Origin: Streptomyces sp. NBC_01317
Lineage (GTDB): Bacteria > Actinomycetota > Actinomycetes > Streptomycetales > Streptomycetaceae
Assembly (NCBI RefSeq): GCF_035961655.1
Contig: NZ_CP108393.1
Span: forward strand, 4,478,501 to 4,542,500
Direction: 5' to 3'
DNA length: 64,000 bases
Made by a program: the position numbers and the translations under genes
Shown: positions 46,133-53,815 of the stretch, in pieces
How positions within the stretch are numbered: the first letter of the stretch is position 1
Layout: each line of letters begins with the position of its first letter
The notes under the pieces: generated by a model
What the model was told of the DNA's origin: nothing
Databases searched by the model: none
Seen by the model: only the letters and a program-made list of their open reading frames with translations

Positions 46133-47047
46133 CTACTCCGCGTCACCCGGGGGGAGTTGGGGTGCGGGAGCGGGCTGCACTGCCGGAGCGGGCGCGGGCG
46201 CCCGGCGGAACAACACGTCGTGCACCGCGTGCCCCTTGTCGAGCCCCTGGCCCTCGAACCGGGTCAGCGGCCGGTACGCGGGGCGCGGCGCGTAACCGCC
46301 GTCCTCCTGGGTGTTCTCGAAGCCGGGGTGGGCCGTGAGAAGCTCCAGCATCTGTTCCGCGTACGGCTCCCAGTCGGTCGCGCAGTGCAGTACGGCCCCG
46401 GGCCGCAGCCGGTCGGCGGCGAGGTCGAGGAACTCCGGCTGGATCAGCCGCCGCTTGTGGTGCCGGGTCTTGGGCCAGGGGTCGGGGAAGTAGACGCGCA
46501 GCCCGTCGAGGGAGGCGGCCGGCAGCATCTCCCTGAGCAGGATGATCGCGTCCCCGTTGGCGACCCGGATGTTGGACAGCCCGTTCCGCTCCGCGAGACG
46601 GATCAGGTTGCCCTGCCCGGGGGTGTGCACGTCGACGGCGAGGATTCCGGTACCCGGGTCGGCGGCGGCCATCTGCGCGGTGGCCTCGCCCATCCCGAAG
46701 CCGATCTCCAGGACGACGGGCAGCCCGCCGAACAGCGCGGCCGGGTCGACGGCGCGCTGTCCGTCGACGTCCAGCCCCCAGGAGGGCCACTTGCGGCGCA
46801 GCGCGTCGGCCTGCCCGGCGGTCACCCGGCTGCGGCGCGGCTGGAAGCTGCGGATACGGCGCTCGAAGTGCGACCCCGCCGGGTCGGCGGCGGGTCCGGT
46901 GCCGTTGGGGAACATCCGGCTCATGACCGTGCCGTGGTGGGCGGCGATCCGCTTGGCGGTGTTGTCCTTGGAGCCGGCGCCGTCAGCAGCGCTGCTCTCG
47001 GGTGTCTCGGCGATCTGGGTCATCTCGGTCTTCTCGGGCTCGGCCAC
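46133..47047 (-). CDS. trmB: tRNA (guanine-N7-)-methyltransferase
   Basis: A 304-residue SAM-dependent enzyme that methylates G46 in the variable loop of tRNAs. The SAM motif is VVLEIGFGMGEATAQMAAAD. The catalytic signature RVYFPDPWPKTRHHKRRLIQ follows, then RPGAVLHCATDWEPYAEQML and the C-terminal YRPLTRFEGQGLDKGH-like end, all characteristic of TrmB. The N-terminus is about 60 residues longer than in E. coli, which is common in actinobacteria. GTG 47047 follows CGGAGC at 5 bases; an ATG at 47023 is possible. Confidence 0.96.
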   Translation of the reverse strand: MAEPEKTEMTQIAETPESSAADGAGSKDNTAKRIAAHHGTVMSRMFPNGTGPAADPAGSHFERRIRSFQPRRSRVTAGQADALRRKWPSWGLDVDGQRAVDPAALFGGLPVVLEIGFGMGEATAQMAAADPGTGILAVDVHTPGQGNLIRLAERNGLSNIRVANGDAIILLREMLPAASLDGLRVYFPDPWPKTRHHKRRLIQPEFLDLAADRLRPGAVLHCATDWEPYAEQMLELLTAHPGFENTQEDGGYAPRPAYRPLTRFEGQGLDKGHAVHDVLFRRAPAPAPAVQPAPAPQLPPGDAE

Positions 47048-47188
47048 AATGCTCCGATTCTACGGAGTCCCCGGGCACGCCCGTCCGGGTGAGTCGGCCG
47101 GGCCCCGGAGCGCTCCTGTCGACCGGGTCCGCCGGGCCCCCGAGCGCTTCCGTCGACCGAGCCCGCCGCGGAAACCGGAACCCCCGCC

Positions 47189-48433
47189 TCACCTCTCCGC
47201 CAGCACCTCCAGCACCCTCGCCGCCACCTCGCGCCCGATCGGCAGCGCCGCCGTCGCCGCCGGGGACGGCGCGTTCAGCACGTGGACCGTACGAGCCCCC
47301 CGGCGGATCAGGAAGTCGTCGGCCAGGGTGCCGTCCCGCAGCACCGCCTGCGCCCGCACCCCGGCCGCCGCGGGCCGCAGGTCCGCGTCCGTCACCGCGG
47401 GGAGCAGCCGCCGTACCGCCGTGGCGAACGCCCGCTTCGACAGCGAGCGGTGCAGCTCGCCCGCCCCGTACCGCCAGTGCTTCCGGGCCGTACGCCAGGA
47501 GCCGGGCCAGCCGAGCGTGCCCGCCAGCTCCCCGGGGCGTACGTCCGACCACCGGTAGCCCTCCCGGGCGAGCGCGGGCACCGCGTTCGGCCCCACGTGC
47601 ACCCCGCCGTCGACGGACCGCGTCAGATGCACGCCGAGGAACGGGAACGCCGGGTCCGGCACCGGATAGACCAGCCCCCGGACCAGGCCGGGCCGCGCCA
47701 GCTCGAAGTACTCACCCCGGAACGGCACGATCCGCATCCCCGGGTCGTCGCCCGTGAGCCGCGCCACGCGGTCGCACTGGAGCCCCGCGCAGTTCACCAG
47801 CGCCCGCGCCCGCACCACTGCCCCCGCGTTCCCCGCGCCCGTCCCGTCCCCCGTGCCCGTACGGACCGCGACCCCCCACGCGCGGCGGTCGACGACCGTC
47901 ACCTCCGCGCCGTACCGCACCTCCGCGCCCGCCGCCCGCACCGACTCCGCGAGCTGCTCCGCGACCGCAGTGAAGTCGCACACCCCCGTCGTCCCGACGT
48001 GGATCGCGGCCAGGCCCCGGACCTGCGGTTCGTACTCCATGATCTGCGCCGGGCCCAGCTCCCGCACCGGAATCCCGTTCTCCCGGCCCCGCTGGACCAG
48101 CGCGTGCAGCCGCGGCAGCTCGTCGCGCCGCGTCGCCACGATCAGCTTGCCGGTGACCTCGTGCGCGATGCCGTACTCCGCGCAGAACTTGACCATCTCG
48201 GCCGAGCCGCGCACCGCGTACCGCGCTTTGAGCGACCCCGGGCGGTAGTAGATCCCGCTGTGGATCACCCCGCTGTTGTGGCCCGTCTGGTGCCGCGCGG
48301 GCCCCGCTTCCTTCTCCAGCACGACCACGCGGGTGCCCGGAGCGGCGCGCGTGATCGCGTACGCCGTCGACAGGCCGACGATCCCGCCGCCGATCACCAG
48401 CACGTCGCAGTCGAAGCCCGCGCGTCCGTCCAT
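47189..48433 (-). CDS. lhgO: L-2-hydroxyglutarate oxidase-like FAD enzyme
   Basis: A 414-residue FAD-dependent oxidoreductase of the LhgO/DAO family. The dinucleotide-binding motif is CDVLVIGGGIVGLSTAYAI. Next come KEAGPARHQTGHNSGVIHSG, whose His is linked to FAD in relatives, and IYYRPGSLKARYAVRG, YEPQVRGLAAIHVGTTGVCD and FRGEYFELARPGLVRGLVYP. The C-terminal VHVLNAPSPAATAALPIGRE is family-typical. The expected reaction is oxidation of L-2-hydroxyglutarate to 2-oxoglutarate with electrons to quinones. ATG 48433 follows GGGAGGTGG. An internal Gly/Thr-rich insert (TGTGDGTGAGNAGA) is unusual. Confidence 0.9.
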   Translation of the reverse strand: MDGRAGFDCDVLVIGGGIVGLSTAYAITRAAPGTRVVVLEKEAGPARHQTGHNSGVIHSGIYYRPGSLKARYAVRGSAEMVKFCAEYGIAHEVTGKLIVATRRDELPRLHALVQRGRENGIPVRELGPAQIMEYEPQVRGLAAIHVGTTGVCDFTAVAEQLAESVRAAGAEVRYGAEVTVVDRRAWGVAVRTGTGDGTGAGNAGAVVRARALVNCAGLQCDRVARLTGDDPGMRIVPFRGEYFELARPGLVRGLVYPVPDPAFPFLGVHLTRSVDGGVHVGPNAVPALAREGYRWSDVRPGELAGTLGWPGSWRTARKHWRYGAGELHRSLSKRAFATAVRRLLPAVTDADLRPAAAGVRAQAVLRDGTLADDFLIRRGARTVHVLNAPSPAATAALPIGREVAARVLEVLAER

Positions 48434-48597
48434 CGTGTGCCACCTCCCACCCCGATAGTGCACTGGCCCGCTGACAACGCCGCCAAACCACGTGCGGGCA
48501 GCCGGGCGCACCGGAGGCGTTCCGGGGGCGTACGGCCGTGCCCGCCTGCGGACCGGCCCGGACGGGTCCGGGACGGCAGCGGGCGGACACAGCGGGC

Positions 48598-48723
48598 GTG
48601 CGCCGGCGCCACGGCGTGCACCGGCGCCACGGCGCGTACCGGCACCAAGGCCCGTACCGGCACCAAGGCGTGCACCGGCGTCAAGGCGCGCGCCGGCCCT
48701 GAGGCGTGCACCGGCGCTACGCC
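48598..48723. repeat. 18-base minisatellite, seven copies
   Basis: Seven consecutive 18-base units fill exactly 126 bases; the consensus is close to GTGCACCGGCGCCAAGGC, with 1-6 changes per unit. The last unit overlaps the final two codons and stop of the regulator gene encoded on the - strand. The rest lies in the gap before lhgO. Confidence 0.85.
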
Positions 48724-50219
48724 GGGGAGACCAGCAGCGGCCGTGCGCGCTCCCGCAGCTCCACCACACGCGGCTCGTCGCCGTACGGCTCCAGGCGGTG
48801 CAGCAGATCGCGTACGTACTCCGTCGTCCTCGCCGACGAGATACGGCCCGCCACCTCCACCGCCCGGGTGCCCGCCGCGCACGCCGCGTCGAGATTCCCC
48901 GACTCCAGCTCCGCCACCGCGCTCACCACGAGACGTAAACCGTGCGACCGTACGAACTCCTCCGTCGGCCGGGACAGCGCCTGTTCCGTGAACCGCCGCA
49001 CCTGGCGCGGCGCCTTGAGATCGCGGTAGCACTCGGCGGCGTCGGCCGCGAACCGGTCGTACGAGTAGAAGCCCAGCCACGCCGGATCCGCGTCGCCGTC
49101 GCGCGAGCGCTCCAGCCACCCCTCCGCCGCCTTGAGCGCCGCCCCGGCCGCCACCGCGTCGCCCGCCTTCGCGTGCGCCCGCGCCTCCACCAGCCGGAAG
49201 AAGCTCATCGTGCGCGCCGTCGCGAGCCCCCGGTTGCGCTCCAGCGCCGCCTGCGCCAGGTCCACGCCCTCGTCGGCGAAGCCCCGGTAGGTCGCCTGGA
49301 GCGACATCGACGCCAGTACGTACCCCCCGAGCGGCACGTCTGCCGCCGCGCGCGCCAGCCGCAGCGCCTGGATGTAGTAGCGCTGCGCCGCCTCCTGCTG
49401 TCCGGTGTCGAAGGCCATCCAGCCGGCCAGCCTGGTCAGTTCGGCCGTCGCCCCGAAGAGGCCGCGGCCCACCTCGTCGCTGTACGCCCCGAGGAGCAGC
49501 GGCGCCGCGTCCACCCGCAGGCACTCGGGCACCATGGAGGAACGCCAGTCCCCGCCGCCGTACTTGGAGTCCCAGCGCCGGGCGTCGGACGCCGCCTCCC
49601 GGAGTTTGGCCACGTCGCTGTGGCCCACCCGCAGAGGTGAGATCTCTCCCGCGGAGTCGCCGCCGGGCCCGCCCTGACCGGCCGACACGCCGTGCGCGCC
49701 AGGACTGCCGTGCGCTCCTTGCGCGGCCCGCGCGACCGTCGGATCCCGTGCCACGGACGAGTCCGCGGGTGTTATCAGCCACCGCGACGCGGGGGTCGCG
49801 TAAGCGCTCACTGCGAAGGATCCGGCCAGCGACTGCCAGATGCCCCCGCTGCCCGCCCTGCGGCCCGCCAGGTCCAGCCGGTACAACTCCGTGGCGGAGC
49901 GCACCGCCTCGCCCACATCGCGCGGGAAGGCGAGACCGACCTCGGGGGCCGGATCCGCGTCGGCCAGGCCGATCTCGTGGAGTGGGACAGGCCGTCCCAG
50001 TTTCGCGCCGATGGCGGCGGCGATGAGATGGGGCGCGGCACCCTGCGGCACCATCCCCTTCGACACCCACCGCGCCACGGAGGTCTTGTCGTAGCGAAGG
50101 GTCAGCCCGCGCTGCGCCCCCAGGTCGTTGACCCGCCGGGCGAGGCCGGCGTTGCTGATTCCCGCGAGGGCGAGAACGGTTCCGAGCTTTTCGTTCGGCC
50201 CGCGTAGCTCCCTGGACAT
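48717..50219 (-). CDS. sporulation-associated regulator, NsdA-like (TPR-containing)
   Basis: A 500-residue protein of the NsdA family, Streptomyces regulators affecting sporulation and antibiotic production. The N-terminal 60 residues look helix-turn-helix-like: [20 protein letters not shown] and then [21 protein letters not shown] Gly/Ala-rich linker lies near residue 170. The C-terminal half is all helical with tetratricopeptide-like repeats ([60 protein letters not shown]). As I recall, the S. coelicolor counterpart at this position is annotated a sporulation-associated protein. ATG 50219 follows GAGGGGTGG. Confidence 0.88.
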   Translation of the reverse strand: MSRELRGPNEKLGTVLALAGISNAGLARRVNDLGAQRGLTLRYDKTSVARWVSKGMVPQGAAPHLIAAAIGAKLGRPVPLHEIGLADADPAPEVGLAFPRDVGEAVRSATELYRLDLAGRRAGSGGIWQSLAGSFAVSAYATPASRWLITPADSSVARDPTVARAAQGAHGSPGAHGVSAGQGGPGGDSAGEISPLRVGHSDVAKLREAASDARRWDSKYGGGDWRSSMVPECLRVDAAPLLLGAYSDEVGRGLFGATAELTRLAGWMAFDTGQQEAAQRYYIQALRLARAAADVPLGGYVLASMSLQATYRGFADEGVDLAQAALERNRGLATARTMSFFRLVEARAHAKAGDAVAAGAALKAAEGWLERSRDGDADPAWLGFYSYDRFAADAAECYRDLKAPRQVRRFTEQALSRPTEEFVRSHGLRLVVSAVAELESGNLDAACAAGTRAVEVAGRISSARTTEYVRDLLHRLEPYGDEPRVVELRERARPLLVSPA

Positions 50220-50375
50220 GCGCCACCCCTCGACACACAGACGGCCGCCACGTCGCGGCATAGGCGCGCGGCATTCGTAAACCCAGCGTAGTTCGCCACA
50301 TCCCGACCGTTAAGGGGCGGACTTCCCTATGGCGGGATTGTTGTCCGTGCGGGAGGCCGCGCGTAAGACCCCGTC

Positions 50376-50570
50376 ATGATGTTCGTGCTCCGGGTGTGTG
50401 GCCGTGCGCCCGGCCGTGCGCTCTTGGCCCCGGAGGAGCGGGAGCGCTTCCATGAGTCCTGCGTGGGTCGGCCCACTGCGTACTGGAACCAGTGGGCTGG
50501 GGGACACCGCCGCCCCAATCCCCGCGGGCGGTGGATCAGTCCGGGAGGCGTTTTCCGCCTCCCGGACTGA
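50376..50570 (+). CDS. possible small protein, 64 residues
   Basis: MMFVLRVCGRAPGRALLAPE, then ERERFHESCVGRPTAYWNQW and a C-terminus rich in Arg, Gly and Pro (RPNPRGRWISPGGVFRLPD). Third positions are mostly G or C as in real genes, and its stop codon coincides with the right arm of a strong hairpin that could end its transcript. Against it are the lack of a ribosome site and of any recognisable family. I list it as doubtful. Confidence 0.3.
   Translation: MMFVLRVCGRAPGRALLAPEERERFHESCVGRPTAYWNQWAGGHRRPNPRGRWISPGGVFRLPD
50537..50569. terminator. strong 14-base hairpin
   Basis: CAGTCCGGGAGGCG (50537-50550), TTTTC loop, CGCCTCCCGGACTG (50556-50569): a perfect stem. No T run follows on the + strand. 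It could terminate the possible small gene or a transcript running backwards out of the asparagine-synthetase-like gene, or it could be a short repeated palindrome. Confidence 0.6.
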
Positions 50571-50852
50571 ACGTATGACGGCGTTTCGGAGCCGTGTCGA
50601 GCCCGGAGATTGGCTGAATGCTGCCTGTCTGCCGAGGGCTGTTTCCTGGCCATCCGGCCCATGCCAATGGCGCATTCGCGTGTTCGCGCCTGTCGCGCGT
50701 CCGCCGCCCGGGGGCTACCGGCGGCCCCTCCTGTGTGCTGTTGTCGTGGCAGCATGTCCCCGAACGGCTCGGATCGGGCTAAGGTCCACGCTTCGGACCG
50801 AGCTGCCGGGACGGCCCTCGATGTGACTTGTCCACAGGCTGTGGAGGCGGCG

Positions 50853-53042
50853 ATGCGCTGGTTGGTGGGGTGGAGCAGTATCGCCGCGCGTTTCGGAACG
50901 GCGGGCACGGCAGGGAGCGTCGGCGGGTCCGTGGCCGGCGCGGTCGGCGGGCACGCGGGCGGCAACGGTACGGCGGGAGCCGTCGGGTTCGCCGACGGCG
51001 ATGTCTCGGGGGGCGGTACGGGGGGCGGTACGGTCCACCCGGTCGGCTCCCAACTCCTGTGGGGAGACCCCGATCCGCTCTGGGCCGTCGGCGACTGGCG
51101 CCCCGACGAGGTACGGGTCGTCACCATCGACGCCGTCAACCGCCTCGCGATCCTAGGCTGTTGCGGCGCCACCGACGAACAACTCCGCGTCGGGCTCTTC
51201 GCGGCGCGCGGCGGGGCGCTGCGGCATCTCACGGCCTGGCCCGGGAGTTACACCGCCGTCGCGCAGATCGGCCGCCGCATCACCGTCGTCGGCGACCTGG
51301 CCGGCGCCCGGCCCGTCTTCTACACGCCCTGGGCGGCCGGCACCGCGTACGCCACCGCCGCCCTACCCCTCGCCGACCTCATCGAGGCACAGCTCGACAT
51401 CGGCTACCTGGCGGCCCTCCTCGCCTGCCCGGAGAGCCCGGAGGCGCTGCGCGACGCCACGCCGTACGACGGGGTCAAACGCATCCCGCCCGGGCACGCC
51501 CTGATCCTGCGCGAGGGGTCCCGCGAGATCACCGGGTACGAACAGGTCGCCTCCCTCGCCGTCGCCGCGCCGCAACTCGACCCCGACCGGGCCGTCGAGG
51601 GCGTCCGCGACGCCCTCGTGGAAGCCGTACGGGCCCGGCTGACGGCCCCGCGCCACGCCCCCGAGACCCTGCCGCCGGACCCCGGGCCCGTCCCCGGCAT
51701 GGGGCCCGCCGAACGGCGCGCCGCCCGCGGGGCGCCGGTGCCCGGCATCGGCGCCGACCTGTCGGGCGGCAGCGCCTCCGGGACCCTCGCGCTGCTCGCC
51801 GCCGGGCTGCCAGGCGCGCCCGGCACAATCCTCGGGCACGGCACCGGCGCGGGTGAGCGGCTGCTCGCCGTCACCTTCAACGACCTGGCCACCGGCGGGC
51901 GCGACGAGGCGGAGCTGGAGCGGGCGCGGTCCATCGCCGCGAACCCCCGGCTGCACCACGTCGTCGTCGCGGCGGGCGAGGAGGCCCTGCCGTACGCGGA
52001 GTTGGAGGGCCCGCTCACCGACGAGCCGGGCCCCTCCCTCGTCCTCGCCGAACGCAACCGGCGCAGACTCGCGGCGGGCAGCGCGGACCACTTCACCGGG
52101 GCGGGCGCCCGCGAGGTCCTGGACGCGCACCCCGCCCGCCTCGCCGACCTGCTGCTCGACCGGCGCAGACGCCACCTCCTGTCGCCCGTCGCGGCCGTCG
52201 CCAAGGCCGAAGGCGTTTCGCCCGCCTCGCTGTTCGTCCCGCTCACCGTCTACCGGGCCGCCCGCCGCCTGGCCCGTACGCCGTACCGCACCGGCCTCGA
52301 AGCCGCCGCGGCCCGCCTGCCCGAGGCCAACCGCTCGCCGCTCGCGCCCGCGGGGGACGGTCCGCTGGGCGCGTCGCTCGCCGCGCTCACCTGGTCCCGG
52401 CCCGGTCCTGCCGCCCGCTGGCTCACGGGCGAGGCGCTGGCCGAAGTATCGGTTCGCCTGTCGACGGCGGCGACCCGCCCCACGTCCGTGCCGCGCCCCG
52501 GCGAGGCCCGTGCGCGGGCGGCGCTCGCCCGGTACGCCGCGGACCACCGTGTGCTGGAACAGGCCGCGGAGATCCGCAGCCAGCGCCTCCACGCCCCCTT
52601 CCTCGACAACCAGGTAGTCCGGGCCTGCCGCCTCCTGCCGGAGGCACTGCGCGTCCAGCCGGGCGCCCGCGCGGACGTCCTGCGCACGGTCCTCGCGGGC
52701 GCCGGCATCCATGACCTGCCACCCGGCTGGGGCGCGACGTCCCGGGCCGGCACGGCGGCGGCCACCCGGGCGGGCCTGCGCCTGGCCATCAGCGACCTGC
52801 TGGCCCTCTTCGACGCGCCGCTCCTGGCGGACGCGGGCCTGATCGAGGCCCGCGTGGTCCGCAAGGCGCTGCGGGCGGCGGCGGAGGGCGAGCCGGTGCC
52901 GCTGGACGGCCTCGCGGACCTGGTCTCGACGGAGCTGTGGCTGCGGCGGTTGCTTTCGCGCCGGGGCACGTGCTGGACGGGCACGGCTGCGCCTCGGCGG
53001 CGGGCGGTGGGGGTGGTGGCGCGGCCGACGTTGCGCGCGTGA
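50853..53042 (+). CDS. asparagine synthetase-like protein (lasso-cyclase/AsnB type) with altered ATP loop
   Basis: A 729-residue two-domain protein. The N-terminal part resembles the class II glutaminase fold (LTAWPGSYTAVAQIGRRITV, DLAGARPVFYTPWAAGTAYA) but lacks the catalytic Cys2: it begins MRWLVGWSS and has a Gly-rich insert. The C-terminal synthetase domain has PYDGVKRIPPGHALILREGS, HAPFLDNQVVRACRLLPEAL and related AsnB motifs. Where AsnB and lasso cyclases have SGGLDSS, this protein has LSGGSASGTLALLA, so the PP-loop Asp is missing. It may be an amide-forming enzyme on an unknown substrate or a non-catalytic relative. ATG 50853 follows GGAGG at 6 bases. No precursor peptide gene is evident nearby. 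Confidence 0.85.
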   Translation: MRWLVGWSSIAARFGTAGTAGSVGGSVAGAVGGHAGGNGTAGAVGFADGDVSGGGTGGGTVHPVGSQLLWGDPDPLWAVGDWRPDEVRVVTIDAVNRLAILGCCGATDEQLRVGLFAARGGALRHLTAWPGSYTAVAQIGRRITVVGDLAGARPVFYTPWAAGTAYATAALPLADLIEAQLDIGYLAALLACPESPEALRDATPYDGVKRIPPGHALILREGSREITGYEQVASLAVAAPQLDPDRAVEGVRDALVEAVRARLTAPRHAPETLPPDPGPVPGMGPAERRAARGAPVPGIGADLSGGSASGTLALLAAGLPGAPGTILGHGTGAGERLLAVTFNDLATGGRDEAELERARSIAANPRLHHVVVAAGEEALPYAELEGPLTDEPGPSLVLAERNRRRLAAGSADHFTGAGAREVLDAHPARLADLLLDRRRRHLLSPVAAVAKAEGVSPASLFVPLTVYRAARRLARTPYRTGLEAAAARLPEANRSPLAPAGDGPLGASLAALTWSRPGPAARWLTGEALAEVSVRLSTAATRPTSVPRPGEARARAALARYAADHRVLEQAAEIRSQRLHAPFLDNQVVRACRLLPEALRVQPGARADVLRTVLAGAGIHDLPPGWGATSRAGTAAATRAGLRLAISDLLALFDAPLLADAGLIEARVVRKALRAAAEGEPVPLDGLADLVSTELWLRRLLSRRGTCWTGTAAPRRRAVGVVARPTLRA

Positions 53043-53159
53043 CGGTGTTCGTTGCGCTTACTGCTTGTCCTCGCGCCGGAGGGGCGTCTGCGCCCCGGTG
53101 GTGGGCGCGGGTTACTGATGTCCTCAATCGCCGGACGGGCTGGGTGTGTCGTGGTGGCG

Positions 53160-53299
53160 GGGGGTGGGGCCTGCGGAGGTGCGTATGTCCGGACTGCATG
53201 TTTTACGGCGCCTCAGGGACTTGTTTGGCTCACCGGTAGTCATGCGCCACAAAACACGCTTTACGTCCGGACACACGCACCTCCTCCGACCCCACCCCC
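53160..53299 (+). mobile_element. MITE-like inverted-repeat element A
   Basis: The ends GGAGGTGCGTATGTCCGG (53175-53192) and CCGGACACACGCACCTCC (53267-53284) are inverted repeats with one mismatch, and a GGGGTGGGG/CCCCACCCC pair extends them outward. The core 53195-53270, from TGCATGTTTTACG to ACAAAACACGCTTTACG, is about three-quarters identical to the core of element B in opposite orientation. Non-coding. Confidence 0.65.
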
Positions 53300-53537
53300 C
53301 TCACGCCGAGGGTGAGCCGAACGACCCCGCCGGCCCGGGGAGCCTCGCCTCCGCCCGGTGGACAGTGCCGCTTACCAACGTCCTCAAACGCCGGACGGGC
53401 TGGAGTGTGGCCTCTGCCCGGTACGCAAGCGCGGCTTACCAATGTCCTCAAACGCCGGACGGGCAGGATGGTGCCCCCGTGCCCCCCAAGGCCGGACGGG
53501 CCGGGGGTTGTCTTGAACGCGGGCGTGGAAGGGGGAC

Positions 53538-53651
53538 GGGCAGGGGTCGTGTCCGGAACGTAGAGCGTGTTTTGTGTCGCAAGGCCCCGGTGAACTGAAC
53601 GACCCGCCGAACGCGACGTAAAACATGCAGTGCAGGACACGACCCCTGCCC
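53538..53651 (-). mobile_element. MITE-like inverted-repeat element B
   Basis: GGGCAGGGGTCGTGTCC (53538-53554) and GGACACGACCCCTGCCC (53635-53651) are perfect 17-base inverted repeats. The core (53553-53629), read on the - strand, runs from TGCATGTTTTACG to ACAAAACACGCTCTACG and matches element A. No coding capacity. Confidence 0.7.
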
Positions 53652-53815
53652 GGCCCCCGGCAACAACCCGCACCCAAACCACCGGCCCGCAGCGGGCACA
53701 ACCAAGCCCGTCCGGCGATTGAGGACAATCAGTAAGCCGCACCCGCCCGCACCGGGCAGACGCACAAACAAGCCCGTCCCGGCGACTGAGGACAAAAGCA
53801 CGGCCGCCAGGCCGA

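Larger units (their letters stand above)
50220..50852. other. 633-base divergent region between NsdA-like and asparagine-synthetase-like genes
   Basis: The left 130 bases should hold the regulator promoter (AT-richer, 50265-50345). A possible small ORF and a strong hairpin lie in the middle and are listed separately. The right part (50690-50852) includes a TCCACAGGCTGTGGA-type palindrome just before the ribosome site of the next gene. Confidence 0.5.
53043..53815. repeat. 773-base intergenic region built of inverted and direct repeats
   Basis: No gene. The region contains at least five copies of a module centred on TCCTCAAACGCCGGACGGGC: + orientation near 53121, 53381 and 53445; - orientation near 53708 and 53772. 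The copies at 53381 and 53445 belong to a 64-base tandem repeat. Two longer inverted-repeat elements (53160-53299 and 53538-53651) are listed separately. The flanking genes converge, so the region also contains their terminators. Confidence 0.8.

Noticed and set aside
48598..48723. Possible CRISPR array
   Set aside because: The 18-base units are contiguous with no spacers, so it is a minisatellite.
53160..53651. Possible attenuated small-RNA or integron-type attC cluster
   Set aside because: Inverted-repeat ends are consistent with MITE-like elements; no integrase, no gene cassettes and no conserved attC core are visible.
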